This document shows positions 34,585 through 43,990 of a stretch of DNA of 64,000 bases, one piece after another. The stretch is from Bacillota bacterium (GTDB lineage Bacteria > Bacillota > Clostridia > Clostridiales > Clostridiaceae), in assembly GCA_017861315.1 (NCBI GenBank), contig JAGFXP010000003.1:1-64000 (forward strand). Direction: 5' to 3'. Each line of letters begins with the position of its first letter. The stretch's first letter is position 1. Below the pieces are notes generated by a model that did not search any database, was not told where the DNA came from, and saw only the letters and a program-made list of their open reading frames with translations. The position numbers and the translations under genes were made by a program.

Positions 34585-34627
34585 ACAGAGGCAGCTGCGG
34601 AAAATCCCGCAGCTGCCTCTGTTCTTT
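34585..34627. terminator. Bidirectional terminator
   Basis: ACAGAGGCAGCTGCGG pairs with CCGCAGCTGCCTCTGT around six bases, followed by TCTTTTG. It lies between xth and the convergent peptide transporter gene. Confidence 0.85.
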
Positions 34628-34636
34628 TGCACAGAT

Positions 34637-36016
34637 TTAAATTGCTTCAGCAGCTTCTTCAGCAGCTGCAGTTGTTTCCTCTTCAAGCAGCTTCACAAGC
34701 TTCTTGTCGAATACAAAGAGCATTACTGCCGCTATGAAGAGTATAACCGGTATTACAACGTAAGCAACCATGATCGGATAGTTTGAAGCTATTGCATAAA
34801 CGTATCCGTAGGATTTGCCTGCTATGAAGGAAGCCAGTATCCAGACGCCCATAAGGACTGAATACATCTTGTTAGGTGCATGCTTGGTTACAAACGAGTT
34901 TCCGAGCGGTGAGAAAAGCATCTCGCCAACACTCAGAAGAATGCCGAACAATAAAAGCCAGATTATGCTTGCCTTTGAAGCTGCAACTCCGCCTCTTGAA
35001 AGCTCTGCAAACACGAGCATAAGGAAGGACATACCCAGGAAACCCAGGCCCAGGCCCAGTTTCTTGAAAAGGCTCAAATCGCCTTTAGGGCTTCTTGACA
35101 TCTTGAACCAGAGTGCTGCAAGAACCGGTCCGAGTGCTATACATACAAATGCGTTAAGTGAGTCGAACCATGAAAGAGGAACAGCGAAGCCGCCTACAGC
35201 CATATTTATGAATTGTGCGCCGTAATCATAAGCAGCCAGGTAAGTCAGATACCAGAACACCCAGAATACAACCGAGAACAATGATACAAGTACGATTGCA
35301 AATACTTTTCTTTTTTCCACTTTTGTCAAAGGTTTGACTTCTGTTTCAACTTTCTTTTCAGTGTGTTTTCCTGCTTTGAAAGGTTTTTTGCCTGCTTCGC
35401 CAAGGAATTTCATGCCGAAAAGGAACCATAAGGCATCGATCGCACAGATCAGGCCGCAAAGCTGGAATGCAGGCCTGAAGCCCTGGATATCGCCCACGGC
35501 AAAGGTTGACGCAACAAGGATACCAACTGCTGTTGTTCCGATAAACGATCCTATGTTAACGAAAGAATACTGAACTGAAAACGCTGAATCAAGCTGGTTT
35601 TCATCTTCAAACAGGGAGCCGTTTATTGCAGAAACGTTTCCTTTAAAAAGGCCTGTTCCTATCGCTACAAGGGCAACCATAACGGTCATGCCTGCGGCGC
35701 TCGTTGCCGAACCTCCGAGGAAGTAGCCTCCAGCCATCAGCGCCAGTCCGACAGGCACGCAGTACCTTGCTCCGATGTATCTGTCGGAGATGAATCCTCC
35801 AACGATAGGTGCGAGATACGTGAATGCAACCAGATTAGATTGGATAAGTGCAGCCTCAACTTTTGTAAGGCCAAGTCCGCCTGTCACGACAGTAGCGGCA
35901 ACAAAGACGAAGATAAGGTATTTTGCTGAATAATACGCCATCCTTTCGAACATGAAAGCGACGCAACAAACGTAGAATCCAAAAGGACGTTTGTTCTTTA
36001 CAACCATTTCACTCAT
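34637..36016 (-). CDS. POT/PTR2-family peptide:proton symporter
   Basis: 459 residues from ATG 36016 behind GGGGGGA. An MFS fold with 12-14 helices. Family signatures: AFMFERMAYYSAKYLIFVF near the N terminus (the E-x-x-x-x-Y of the peptide site) and IGTGLFKGNVSAINGSLFEDE, the PTR2 signature. It imports di- and tripeptides with protons. It lies third in an operon with two Xaa-Pro peptidases, which would degrade imported proline-containing peptides. Confidence 0.87.
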   Translation of the reverse strand: MSEMVVKNKRPFGFYVCCVAFMFERMAYYSAKYLIFVFVAATVVTGGLGLTKVEAALIQSNLVAFTYLAPIVGGFISDRYIGARYCVPVGLALMAGGYFLGGSATSAAGMTVMVALVAIGTGLFKGNVSAINGSLFEDENQLDSAFSVQYSFVNIGSFIGTTAVGILVASTFAVGDIQGFRPAFQLCGLICAIDALWFLFGMKFLGEAGKKPFKAGKHTEKKVETEVKPLTKVEKRKVFAIVLVSLFSVVFWVFWYLTYLAAYDYGAQFINMAVGGFAVPLSWFDSLNAFVCIALGPVLAALWFKMSRSPKGDLSLFKKLGLGLGFLGMSFLMLVFAELSRGGVAASKASIIWLLLFGILLSVGEMLFSPLGNSFVTKHAPNKMYSVLMGVWILASFIAGKSYGYVYAIASNYPIMVAYVVIPVILFIAAVMLFVFDKKLVKLLEEETTAAAEEAAEAI

Positions 36017-36037
36017 TTTTTTCCCCCTAAATTTTGA

Positions 36038-37837
36038 TTATATTTCTCTTGTATAGTTCTTCAGCCACTCACGTTCTTCTTCTGTGAGGTGTGGGGCTAA
36101 TTTCTCGTACACAAGCTTATGATAACTGTTCAGATACAGTTTTTCATCACGGTTAAGATCCTCTGCGGCTATTCCGTCCAGGTCGATCGGCGCAAACGTT
36201 ACAGCGTCAAAGTGCATGAACTGTCCGTTTTCGTTCTCGATCCCTTTTCTCACTATGAGCTCGTTTTCAAGTCTGATCCCGTGGGATCCGGCTATATATA
36301 TTCCCGGCTCATCGGTAATCACCATGCCCTCCTCCAGGTTGTGCGTTTCGTTCCTGCCTGGCATTATATACCACCTGAAGCCTGCAGGACCTTCATGAAT
36401 GTTGAGAAGGTACCCGACACCGTGGCCAGTTCCGCACTTGTAATCGAGGTCGAGGCTCCACATCGGCTCCCTGGCCAGTATGTCCAGGTTGTAGCCTTTG
36501 CAGCCGTATAGGAACTTCGCACGCGCCAGGTTCATCATGCCTCTTGCTACAGCTGTGAAGTGACGCTTGAGCTCCTGGCTTACTTCTCCTAGAGCTATAG
36601 TCCTTGTTATGTCTGTTGTTCCTTCGAAGTAGTTTCCGCCTGTGTCCATCAGGACAAAGTGGCCTTCCTTAAGCTCCGCATCAGATTCCGGAGTGGCTGA
36701 ATAATGCATCATTGCCGCATGCTCCCTGAAGGCGCATATCGGAGAAAAGCTCTGCCACAGGTACCCTTCCTGCTGCTTCCTGAACTCTTCAAGCTTATCG
36801 GAGGCACTGATCTCTGTGATCTTCGCCTTGCCAAGATTCGTTTTGAGCCAGTACATCAGTTTTGTGAAGGCAACACCGTCCTTGATGTGAGCCTGCCCTA
36901 TATTCGCAAGCTCCACAGGATTCTTGACTGCCTTGAAAAGGATAGCCGGATTTTCTTTTTCTATCTTTTTGGTATGGGCCGGTATGTTTTTGTACAGCGC
37001 GTAGTTTATCCTCACAGGATCGATCATCACCGCGTCATCTGACCTGAAGCCCTTTACGTATTCGTAAATATCGTTGTAAGGCAGAAACTCCACACCGTCC
37101 CTGGTTAAAGCTTCCTTTACTCCTGCATCAAGCTTGCTGTCTTCAACGAACAGGATCACCTTTTCCATTTCGACAACAGCATAACAGAGCACAAGCGGAG
37201 AATACATGACATCATTGCCCCTGATATTTAACAGCCATGCTGTGTCGTCAAGGGTTGTGAGGACGTGGCGGCTGGCACCTGCTTCTTTCATGGCGCCCCT
37301 CACCCTGCCCAGCTTTGAAGCTCTGCTTTCCCCTGCGTATCTTTCCTCAAGCAGGAATACAGGCTCAGCTGCAAGCTTCGGTCTGTCCTCCCATACCTTG
37401 TCTACCAGGTCATATGCATACTCAACTGCGGCGTTCTTGTGGGCGAGCTGCTTAACGTAACTCTCGCCGTCCTGCAGTGCGATCAGGCGCCCGTCGAATC
37501 CGAGTTTTCCATCCTTAGGCATTTCAGCCTCAAGGTATTCCATGACTGTCGGCACACCTGGATTGCCCATCCTGAAGAGCTCGATCCCTGTGCCTTCCAG
37601 CTGAAGCTCGGCCTGGATGAAATATCTTCCGTCTGTCCATAAGCCCGCCTTTTCCTTTGTGATGACTGCTGTCCCCGCCGAGCCTGTAAATCCAGTCATA
37701 AACGCCCTTGCTTTGAAGTATTCACCTACGTATTCGCTTTGATGGTTGTCTGCTGACGGGATTATGTAAGCATCCATTCCCTTTTCATCCATCAGCGATC
37801 TCAGTTTGGAAATTCTTGCTTTTATAGCTTCACTCAT
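36038..37837 (-). CDS. pepP: Xaa-Pro aminopeptidase (M24 family)
   Basis: 599 residues from ATG 37837, the longer eukaryote-like aminopeptidase P form with two N-terminal creatinase-like domains (about 1-310). The C-terminal M24 domain has the di-metal ligands: Asp pair in VLMDTGGNYFEGTTDITRT, His in KCGTGHGVGYLLNIHEGP, and Glu residues in VITDEPGIYIAGSHGIRLENE. It removes the residue before proline from peptides. It starts 13 bases after the pepQ gene and 22 bases before the transporter. Confidence 0.92.
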   Translation of the reverse strand: MSEAIKARISKLRSLMDEKGMDAYIIPSADNHQSEYVGEYFKARAFMTGFTGSAGTAVITKEKAGLWTDGRYFIQAELQLEGTGIELFRMGNPGVPTVMEYLEAEMPKDGKLGFDGRLIALQDGESYVKQLAHKNAAVEYAYDLVDKVWEDRPKLAAEPVFLLEERYAGESRASKLGRVRGAMKEAGASRHVLTTLDDTAWLLNIRGNDVMYSPLVLCYAVVEMEKVILFVEDSKLDAGVKEALTRDGVEFLPYNDIYEYVKGFRSDDAVMIDPVRINYALYKNIPAHTKKIEKENPAILFKAVKNPVELANIGQAHIKDGVAFTKLMYWLKTNLGKAKITEISASDKLEEFRKQQEGYLWQSFSPICAFREHAAMMHYSATPESDAELKEGHFVLMDTGGNYFEGTTDITRTIALGEVSQELKRHFTAVARGMMNLARAKFLYGCKGYNLDILAREPMWSLDLDYKCGTGHGVGYLLNIHEGPAGFRWYIMPGRNETHNLEEGMVITDEPGIYIAGSHGIRLENELIVRKGIENENGQFMHFDAVTFAPIDLDGIAAEDLNRDEKLYLNSYHKLVYEKLAPHLTEEEREWLKNYTREI

Positions 37838-37850
37838 GCCAGCACCCCGC

Positions 37851-38927
37851 TTATTCTACGATGATCAGGTCTTTGTTGTAGTGATTCAGGATTTCGCATC
37901 CGTCCTCTGTAACTATGACAAGATCCTCTATACGTACACCTACATCTCCCGGAAGGTATATTCCAGGCTCTATTGAGAATATCTGGCCCGGCTGAACCCT
38001 GTCGGTGTTGACGGATGAAACGTCGCCGAAATCATGAACCTCTATCCCTATTGAATGACCCAGCCTGTGGGTGAAGTATTTGCCGTAGCCTTTCTCAGTG
38101 ATGTAGTCTCTTGCTGCGGCGTCTATGTCGCAGAATCTTACTCCGGCCTTAACCTTCTCTATTCCGCGTTTGTTTGCTTCAAGAACTACATTGTAAACCT
38201 CTCTCGCGTGGTCGGACGCTGACTTGTAGAATACTGTCCTCGTCATATCTGAGCAGTATGAATCCTTGCTGCATCCGATGTCTATTACAACGCTGTCGCC
38301 TTCCTTGACATTGGAGTTGTCCATCTCGTGATGCGGATCAGCAGCATTTGCCCCGTAGCCGATTATCGGATCGAAGGAATGTCCGTCTGCACCGAGCTCT
38401 TCCCAGATGCCTGAAAGCAGCTGTCCCATTTTCTTTTCCGAATGCTTTTCAGGAACAAGCTTTATCATCCTGTCCATAGCCAGGTCGTTGAGCCTTGACG
38501 CTTCTCTCATTAGCTCCATTTCTTTTTCGTCCTTGCACATCCTCACCCTGTCGATGATTTCGGAACCGTTTACAAAAGCGCTTGCAGCTTTCAGGTTCAT
38601 TAGTCCGAGAAGGAACCTTGCCGGCCAGTTCTTGTCTATGCCCATGGGTTTATCCTTTTCAACGTATCCTGCGAGTATTTCGACTGGCTTCTGGGTGTCA
38701 TTGAACCATACCATCTCTGCTCCCAGATCCTCTGTTATAGGGAACAGCTCATTTATGAACAGCTTGTGTTTGCCGTTGAGGTTCAGGTATAGCGCGAGCA
38801 TCCTTTCGCCCGGATGAATCCATCTTCCTGTCAGGTAGAATATAGCAGCAGGATCTGACACTATCATCTGAGGCAGTCTCTGCTCTTCCATTATTTTTAA
38901 AACCTTGTTCACTCTTTCCTTTATCAA
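37851..38927 (-). CDS. pepQ: M24-family Xaa-Pro peptidase
   Basis: The best start is TTG 38927 ([10 protein letters not shown] follows), since GGGGGGA stands seven bases before it; an ATG at 38942 has no ribosome site. About 358 residues: creatinase N-terminal domain then the M24 metallopeptidase domain with [34 protein letters not shown] and [19 protein letters not shown] carrying the metal ligands. It acts on Xaa-Pro dipeptides or N termini. First gene of the pepQ-pepP-transporter operon, divergent from the XRE-cupin regulator. Confidence 0.9.
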   Translation of the reverse strand: MIKERVNKVLKIMEEQRLPQMIVSDPAAIFYLTGRWIHPGERMLALYLNLNGKHKLFINELFPITEDLGAEMVWFNDTQKPVEILAGYVEKDKPMGIDKNWPARFLLGLMNLKAASAFVNGSEIIDRVRMCKDEKEMELMREASRLNDLAMDRMIKLVPEKHSEKKMGQLLSGIWEELGADGHSFDPIIGYGANAADPHHEMDNSNVKEGDSVVIDIGCSKDSYCSDMTRTVFYKSASDHAREVYNVVLEANKRGIEKVKAGVRFCDIDAAARDYITEKGYGKYFTHRLGHSIGIEVHDFGDVSSVNTDRVQPGQIFSIEPGIYLPGDVGVRIEDLVIVTEDGCEILNHYNKDLIIVE

Positions 38928-39181
38928 GAAAAATCCCCCCATATGTTAAATTGCGAATCCGAAAATTCAATTTTACGATTTCATATTACCATAATTTATA
39001 TTGTGTGTACATAATTTATTTAAGTATAGCGGTAATTTTTTTAATATACCTTTAATTTCATCGATGCAAACAATATATATTATAGCAGGACTTAACGCCT
39101 CAAGGTTTGAATATCATCTCCCGTTGTGTTATTATTGTGGAGTATACCTTGAATTTATAACCTTTGGAGGGAAATCAGTTA

Positions 39182-39727
39182 ATGATAAATGAAATATCCG
39201 ATAAGATAAAAGAGCTAAGAAAGGAAAAGGGCCTTACATTGAAGGATCTCAGCGCAAAAACAGGTCTTTCTGTAAGCTTCCTGTCCCAGGTTGAAAACGG
39301 CGCCTCATCTTTGGCTATAACTTCCTTGAAAAAGATTGCCGAAGCATTTGATGTGACTATAAATTATTTCTTTGAAGTCCCTCAGGTGCACAATTTCCTC
39401 GTGAAGGCGGAAGAAGAGGAGGTTTTCAAGATGGAAGGCACCGATTCCAAGTTTGTCAGGTTAAGCGGCGACTTTCCAAACAGGAAGCTTGAATCGCTGA
39501 TCACTATAATACCTCCGGAACACAAGCACGGCAGCAATTTCAACCACCCGGGCGAGGAGTTCATCTACGTGCTGGAAGGAGCCCTCATCGTGGAGATAGA
39601 CGGAACGGAATACCTGGTCAAGGCCGGAGACTCCATACACTACCCTTCAACCTTGAGCCATCAGTGGACAAATCCCCTGAAGCAGGATACAAAAATACTT
39701 ACGGTGCTGACGCCGTTGATTTTCTAA
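39182..39727 (+). CDS. XRE-family regulator with C-terminal cupin
   Basis: The start is ATG 39182 behind GGAGGG; 181 residues. N-terminal helix-turn-helix (LRKEKGLTLKDLSAKTGLSVSFLSQVENGASSLAITSLKKIAEA), C-terminal cupin beta-barrel with HKHGSNFNHPGEEFIYVLEGALIVEIDG and GDSIHYPSTLSHQWTNP. Such proteins sense small ligands through the cupin. It is divergent from pepQ, so peptide or proline-dependent control of that operon is a plausible guess. Confidence 0.88.
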   Translation: MINEISDKIKELRKEKGLTLKDLSAKTGLSVSFLSQVENGASSLAITSLKKIAEAFDVTINYFFEVPQVHNFLVKAEEEEVFKMEGTDSKFVRLSGDFPNRKLESLITIIPPEHKHGSNFNHPGEEFIYVLEGALIVEIDGTEYLVKAGDSIHYPSTLSHQWTNPLKQDTKILTVLTPLIF

Positions 39728-39731
39728 CAAC

Positions 39732-39762
39732 AAAAAAGCTGCGTGAAAACGCAGCTTTTTTT
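39732..39762 (+). terminator. Terminator after the XRE-cupin gene
   Basis: AAAAAAGCTGCG pairs with CGCAGCTTTTTT around TGAAAA. Confidence 0.85.
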
Positions 39763-39805
39763 GAACTGTAGCGAAAAGCAGGCTTGGAGATTTACCGACG
39801 CCTGC

Positions 39806-39976
39806 CTATTTTTCCTCAGCCTTGAATATTTTAAAAAGGAACCAGCCTACCACCGCCAGTATCACGCCCATTATCATCATAAGGAAGTTGGAGGAAAACA
39901 GCATGCCCAACCCGCTGAGCATCAGGACCAGCCCGCATATTTTTAAAATGATCTCCAAAGCTGCCTTTTCATCCAT
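39806..39976 (-). CDS. Small membrane protein (56 aa)
   Basis: An uninterrupted frame from ATG 39976, with GGAGG eight bases upstream, to TAG at 39806. The peptide begins MDEKAALEIILKICGLVLML, contains two hydrophobic segments separated by LFSSNF, and ends FKIFKAEEK. The charged ends and strong ribosome site argue that it is real. It is 33 bases downstream of the greA-like gene, so probably cotranscribed. No known family is recognised. Confidence 0.65.
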   Translation of the reverse strand: MDEKAALEIILKICGLVLMLSGLGMLFSSNFLMMIMGVILAVVGWFLFKIFKAEEK

Positions 39977-40009
39977 ACAATATCCTCCATCCTCAATAAC
40001 TGAACATCG

Positions 40010-40474
40010 TTATAGTATTTCCAATATCTCCACCGAGTATTTTCCGCTCGGGGAATCAACCTCGACGGTTTCGCCTTCCTTCCTGCCTGAAAGCGCTTTT
40101 CCCAAATCAGATTCTATGCTTATGAACATTTTCTCGAAATCCACGTCAACGGTGGTGACAAGTGTCACTATTGCCTCTTCATCATCATCCACAAATCTGG
40201 TCCTAGCTTTGCTGTTCACGCCCATCGCCGATTTGTCTGCATTCTGGTCTTCAATGACTGTCGCTGTTGAAATCATGGTCATCAGATACTGGATCCTGTT
40301 GTCATTCTCCCTGTAGTTTGCGCAGGCTTCTTTATACTCTGCGTTCTCCGACCTGTCGCCATGAGCGGCGGCTTCCATTTTTTCCTTGGCTATCTCCGCC
40401 CTCTTCACTGTCAGCCTATATTCCAGCTCTTCCTGCAGCTTTTTTATATTCTCTTCCGTAAGTGCATTATTCAT
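40010..40474 (-). CDS. GreA/GreB-type transcription elongation factor
   Basis: The start is ATG 40474 (MNNALTEENIKKLQEELEYR) behind GGGGGAG; 154 residues. N-terminal coiled-coil with AHGDRSENAEYKEACANYRENDNRI, which holds the acidic tip residues of GreA that reach the RNA polymerase active site. The C-terminal domain (VIED..., LGKALSGRKEGETVEVDSPSGKYSVEILEI) fits the FKBP-like fold. It helps backtracked polymerase cleave RNA. The genuine housekeeping greA may lie elsewhere. Confidence 0.85.
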   Translation of the reverse strand: MNNALTEENIKKLQEELEYRLTVKRAEIAKEKMEAAAHGDRSENAEYKEACANYRENDNRIQYLMTMISTATVIEDQNADKSAMGVNSKARTRFVDDDEEAIVTLVTTVDVDFEKMFISIESDLGKALSGRKEGETVEVDSPSGKYSVEILEIL

Positions 40475-40564
40475 CAAAGAACTCCCCCTGAAAACTATTG
40501 AGTATTTGTCACGCATTCATTAAAGTATACAAAAAACCCCGTCACTATTCAACCTAATTATTCA

Positions 40565-40619
40565 AAAGGGCGGGTGAAACACAGGTCATCCGGTATGCCT
40601 GTGTTTTCACCCGCCCTTC
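40565..40619 (-). terminator. Terminator at the end of the tyrA-aroA-aroC operon
   Basis: Long hairpin: AAGGGCGGGTGAAA-ACACAGG pairs with CCTGTGT-TTCACCCGCCCTT across 12 bases, followed on the minus strand by TTTTGAATAATT. It begins directly after the stop of the pheA remnant. Confidence 0.85.
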
Positions 40620-40701
40620 AATAATTGCCTAAAAATTTGTAATCGGCGCCCTCCTCTTTCATGCTGTCGGAAATGTTCTTTCCGCTTTCTATCGCATCCT
40701 T
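40618..40701 (-). pseudogene. pheA: Remnant of the pheA 3' end, in frame after the aroC stop
   Basis: Right after the TAA of aroC the reading frame continues KDAIESGKNISDSMKEEG then ADYKFLGNY and a TGA. The intact pheA at 48962-49786 ends NIFNDIKGEG then VNYKFLGNY. The last 19 residues match at 12 positions and the final seven are identical. Everything upstream of pheA has been deleted, so this is a 27-codon scar rather than a gene. It shows that pheA once followed aroC in this operon. Confidence 0.85.
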
Positions 40702-41775
40702 TTAATCAATGTTGTCCAGGAGCGCCATCGCCGTTACCGCTTCTATGACAGGGACTGCCCTCGTCACGATGCACGGGTCATGCCTCCCGGCAATCTCTAT
40801 GGTTTCATTCTCCATCTTATCAATATTCACTGTCCTCTGCGGCCTGCCTATTGAAGGAGTAGGCTTAACGGCAACCCTGAAAACCAAAGGCATTCCGTTT
40901 GTTATGCCGCCCAGGATGCCGCCGTTGTTGTTAGTGTACATCCTCAGCTTTCCGTCTTCAACATGGCACTCGTCGTTGGCTTCGGAGCCCCTCATGCCGG
41001 CTATGGCGAATCCCGCCCCGAATTCCAGCCCTTTCACTCCGGGCACAGAAAAGAGGATGTGCGCCAGGGTACTCTCAAGGGAATCGAAGAACGGTTCGCC
41101 TATTCCGGCGGGCAGGTTGACTGCTGCTGCCTCTATGACTCCTCCAACCGAATCCCTGTCCTCCTTTGCATCGAGGATCTCTTTCTGCATGGCCTCCACG
41201 GCACCGTCGTCCAGCACGGGAAAGGATTTCTCCCTCAGAGAGCGCAGCGTCTCCTGATCTATGCCGGTCAGGCTGAAACCCCTGTCCTCGATGCTGCCTA
41301 TGCTCCTGATGTGGCTTCCTATAAGGATGCCTTTAGCCTCCAGTATCTGTCTGCATACGGCGCCTGCAAAGACCAGAGGCGCTGTAAGCCTTCCCGAGAA
41401 ATGCCCGCCTCCCCTGTAATCGTTGAAGGCCCTATACTTCACATGGCCTGTGTAATCCGCATGGGACGGCCTCATGAGCGCCTTGGTCTTCTCGTAGTCC
41501 CCGGAGCGCTGGTCGCTGTTCCTTATAATTGCGCAGAGAGGCGTCCCCGTGGTCCTGCCGTTGAACAGCCCGCTTAGTATCTCAAAGCTGTCCCCCTCCT
41601 GCCTTTGCGTCGACAGATCGCTTTTCCCCGGAGCCCTCCTGTCCATTTCCCTCCTGATGTAGTCCAGGTCTAGCCCTATGCCAGGCTTCAGTCCGTCAAT
41701 GGTTATCCCTATCGCTTTTCCGTGGGATTCCCCGAATATGGAAAATTTAATGTTACTGCCCCATGTTCCGCTCAT
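40702..41775 (-). CDS. aroC: Chorismate synthase
   Basis: The start is ATG 41775 ([23 protein letters not shown]), eight bases after GGAGG; 357 residues. FMN-dependent conversion of 5-enolpyruvylshikimate-3-phosphate to chorismate. Signatures: [18 protein letters not shown] near the start, [41 protein letters not shown] and the [16 protein letters not shown] motif. It overlaps the aroA stop by 23 bases. Third gene of the operon under leader 43991-44179. A second, decayed aroC tail lies at 49799-49880. Confidence 0.96.
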   Translation of the reverse strand: MSGTWGSNIKFSIFGESHGKAIGITIDGLKPGIGLDLDYIRREMDRRAPGKSDLSTQRQEGDSFEILSGLFNGRTTGTPLCAIIRNSDQRSGDYEKTKALMRPSHADYTGHVKYRAFNDYRGGGHFSGRLTAPLVFAGAVCRQILEAKGILIGSHIRSIGSIEDRGFSLTGIDQETLRSLREKSFPVLDDGAVEAMQKEILDAKEDRDSVGGVIEAAAVNLPAGIGEPFFDSLESTLAHILFSVPGVKGLEFGAGFAIAGMRGSEANDECHVEDGKLRMYTNNNGGILGGITNGMPLVFRVAVKPTPSIGRPQRTVNIDKMENETIEIAGRHDPCIVTRAVPVIEAVTAMALLDNID

Positions 41776-43033
41776 CCAATACACCTCCCAGCATTTTAAA
41801 ATGGTTCCAAAATTCCGGATACGATTTCCTTACGCTTGAGGAATCCTCTATAACGAGCGGCTCGCTGCATCTAATGGATGCTGCAGCAAGCGACATTGCG
41901 ATCCTGTGGTCGCCCCAGCTTCTGGTTGTACCGCCCCTCAGCTGATCCTTTCCTCTTATTATCAGCCCGTCTTCCTTCTCCTCTATGTCCGCCCCGATTT
42001 TGTTAAGCTCAGTGCAAATGGCCTTGAGCCTGTCGCATTCCTTTATCCTGAGCCTGGCCGCATTCACTATCTCTGTTGTACCCTCGCTGAGCGATGCCAG
42101 GACTGTCACTGCAGGAACAAGATCCGGACATTCTGAAGCGTCGAAGATTATGCCCTTTGTCTTTGAAGGCAAAGCCCTGACCGAATCGCCCTTTATGTCG
42201 ATGCTTCCTCCCATCTGCCGGATGATATCAAGAATCGCCTTGTCCCCCTGCAGAGAGGAGAGATCAAGTCCAAGGCATTCCACATCTGCACCCAGGCATC
42301 CGGCCACAAGCCAGAATGCAGCCTGCGAGAAATCGCCTTCAACACTGCAGTCTACAGGCGAATATCTCTGGTTCCCCTTTATGAGGAATTCCCTGTAGCC
42401 CAGATTGTCCACATTTACGGAGAATCTTTTCAACATATCCACAGTAAGGTCCACGTAAGCCTTGGATTCCAGCTCCGATGTTATGGTTATTTTGGAGTCC
42501 CCCTCCAGAAGAGGGAGGGCAAACAGCAGACCGCTTATGAACTGCGAGCTGACATCGCCCCTGATCCTGTATTCGCCAGGAGCGAGCTTTCCCTCGACGG
42601 TCAGAGGCAGCCTTCCATCTCTGGTTTCATACCTCACATGTTTCTCATCGAAAATCTTGAAATAAGGTCCGAGCGGCCTGTTGACCAGCTCACCTCTCCC
42701 GCTGAACACCACCCTCTTTCCGGTAAGGGCGGCGATGGGTATAAGGAACCTGAGCGTGGAACCCGATTCAAAGCAGTCTACTCTTTCGTCTGTAACATCG
42801 AGTTTGCCGGCTCCCGATATTTTCAGGGAGAAGTCTCCCTTCTCCGCATGGACACCGAAACTTTTCATTGCACCTATAGTTGCATCTATGTCCTGCGAGA
42901 AATTGATATTGCCAATGATGCTTACCCCCCGAGAAAGCCCCGCACAGATTACCGCCCTGTGGGAGATGCTCTTCGAGGACGGTATCCTGACGCAGCCTCT
43001 CAGCTTTGAAGATATTATAGTCACTTTATCCAA
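41753..43033 (-). CDS. aroA: 3-phosphoshikimate 1-carboxyvinyltransferase (EPSP synthase)
   Basis: 426 residues; TTG start at 43033, seven bases after AGGGGTG. Transfers enolpyruvyl from PEP to shikimate-3-phosphate. Visible: [17 protein letters not shown] (K and S of the shikimate site), [16 protein letters not shown] (phosphate site), and [34 protein letters not shown]. The N-terminal PSSKS with [16 protein letters not shown] has no obvious glyphosate-tolerant substitutions that I can call. Second gene of the tyrA-aroA-aroC operon. Confidence 0.95.
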   Translation of the reverse strand: MDKVTIISSKLRGCVRIPSSKSISHRAVICAGLSRGVSIIGNINFSQDIDATIGAMKSFGVHAEKGDFSLKISGAGKLDVTDERVDCFESGSTLRFLIPIAALTGKRVVFSGRGELVNRPLGPYFKIFDEKHVRYETRDGRLPLTVEGKLAPGEYRIRGDVSSQFISGLLFALPLLEGDSKITITSELESKAYVDLTVDMLKRFSVNVDNLGYREFLIKGNQRYSPVDCSVEGDFSQAAFWLVAGCLGADVECLGLDLSSLQGDKAILDIIRQMGGSIDIKGDSVRALPSKTKGIIFDASECPDLVPAVTVLASLSEGTTEIVNAARLRIKECDRLKAICTELNKIGADIEEKEDGLIIRGKDQLRGGTTRSWGDHRIAMSLAAASIRCSEPLVIEDSSSVRKSYPEFWNHFKMLGGVLDERNMGQ

Positions 43034-43045
43034 ATGTTACACCCC

Positions 43046-43912
43046 TTATGCCATATTTTTTTTATTCCTTGAAGCGCTTGCGAACAGATCGTTCAAGGCT
43101 TCCTTGTCTTCCGAGACCAGTGCTTGCTTTATCCTCCCCATGCTCTCTTCGAACCTTTCGATTTCCTCCAGCAGATTTTCAGAGTTAAGCGTGAAAAGCT
43201 GGGACCACAGAGTGGAATTGATCGAGGCTACCCTCGTTGCATCCTTGAAGCTCCCACCAGTGAAAAGGCCCAGGTCGTTTGACCATGTGCACGAATTCAT
43301 GAGCGATACTGCTATGGCGTGGGGGAGATGGCTCGTCAGGGATACTACCCTGTCGTGCTCCTCAGGGCTTATGGAGACCACATTCCTGCAGCCGATTGCC
43401 ACTGCCATCCTCTCAACAAGCTCCACATTCTCCTTCCTGTTGGTTTCTACAGGGGTGACAATGTAGTTTGCTCCCTTGAAGAGGTCCTTGTCCGCCGCCT
43501 TCAGCCCTTTCTTCTCCTTTCCCGCCATTGGATGACCGCCTACGAAATCCACATTTTCTGGCAAGAATTCGCCAACCTGGTCGATTATTCCTCTTTTTAT
43601 GCCGCAGGTATCGGTTATCACAGCGCCGTCCTTGAAGAATCCCGAATTTTCCTTTAGGAATTCCAGCATCTCTCTCGGATAAAGAGCTAGTATTACCAGG
43701 TCTGCATCGCCAAGCATATCAGCGGCGGCAGTGCCCCCCCTGTCTATTATCCCTGCTTCCAACGCCTCCCTGACAACAGCCGGATCCCTGTCTATGCCGC
43801 ATATCGACTGTGGATTAAGATCCCTCAGCGCCTTGGCATAGGATCCGCCGATAAGCCCCAATCCAACAACTGCTATATTCAAGTTAAAACCGCTAAAACC
43901 TGCATCATCCAT
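43046..43912 (-). CDS. tyrA: Prephenate dehydrogenase (operon C copy)
   Basis: The start is ATG 43912 (MDDAGFSGFNLNIAVVGLGLIGG) behind AAAGGTG; a longer frame beginning inside the terminator hairpin at 43966 is not a gene start. 288 residues, the TyrA catalytic domain alone, with no chorismate mutase and no ACT domain. NAD motif GLGLIGGSYAKAL; DTCGIKRGI; VGGHPMAGKEKKGLKAADKDLFKGANYIVTP with catalytic His; SLTSHLPHAIA with the second conserved His. It makes 4-hydroxyphenylpyruvate on the way to tyrosine. The paralogue in operon A is at 49878-50744. Confidence 0.94.
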   Translation of the reverse strand: MDDAGFSGFNLNIAVVGLGLIGGSYAKALRDLNPQSICGIDRDPAVVREALEAGIIDRGGTAAADMLGDADLVILALYPREMLEFLKENSGFFKDGAVITDTCGIKRGIIDQVGEFLPENVDFVGGHPMAGKEKKGLKAADKDLFKGANYIVTPVETNRKENVELVERMAVAIGCRNVVSISPEEHDRVVSLTSHLPHAIAVSLMNSCTWSNDLGLFTGGSFKDATRVASINSTLWSQLFTLNSENLLEEIERFEESMGRIKQALVSEDKEALNDLFASASRNKKNMA

Positions 43913-43946
43913 CTTAATCACCTTTCCCCAAAATCTAATATTTTGC

Positions 43947-43977
43947 TTAAAAAAAATAAGGCTCAAATGAGCCTTAT
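43947..43977 (-). terminator. Attenuator terminator before tyrA (leader 1)
   Basis: ATAAGGCTCA pairs with TGAGCCTTAT and is followed by a run of T on the minus strand. It lies 14 bases after the leader ORF stop and 35 bases before tyrA. The stem bases are almost identical to those at 47239-47270 and 51821-51852. Confidence 0.88.
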
Positions 43978-43990
43978 AGCATAACGAAAT

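Noticed and set aside
40709..41577. Long plus-strand frames opposite aroC
   Set aside because: Mirror frames of a conserved gene with strong codon bias, with no own ribosome sites.
43913..43966. Extended N terminus of the operon C TyrA
   Set aside because: The longer frame begins inside the attenuator terminator hairpin and has no ribosome site. ATG 43912 has one and aligns with the paralogue.
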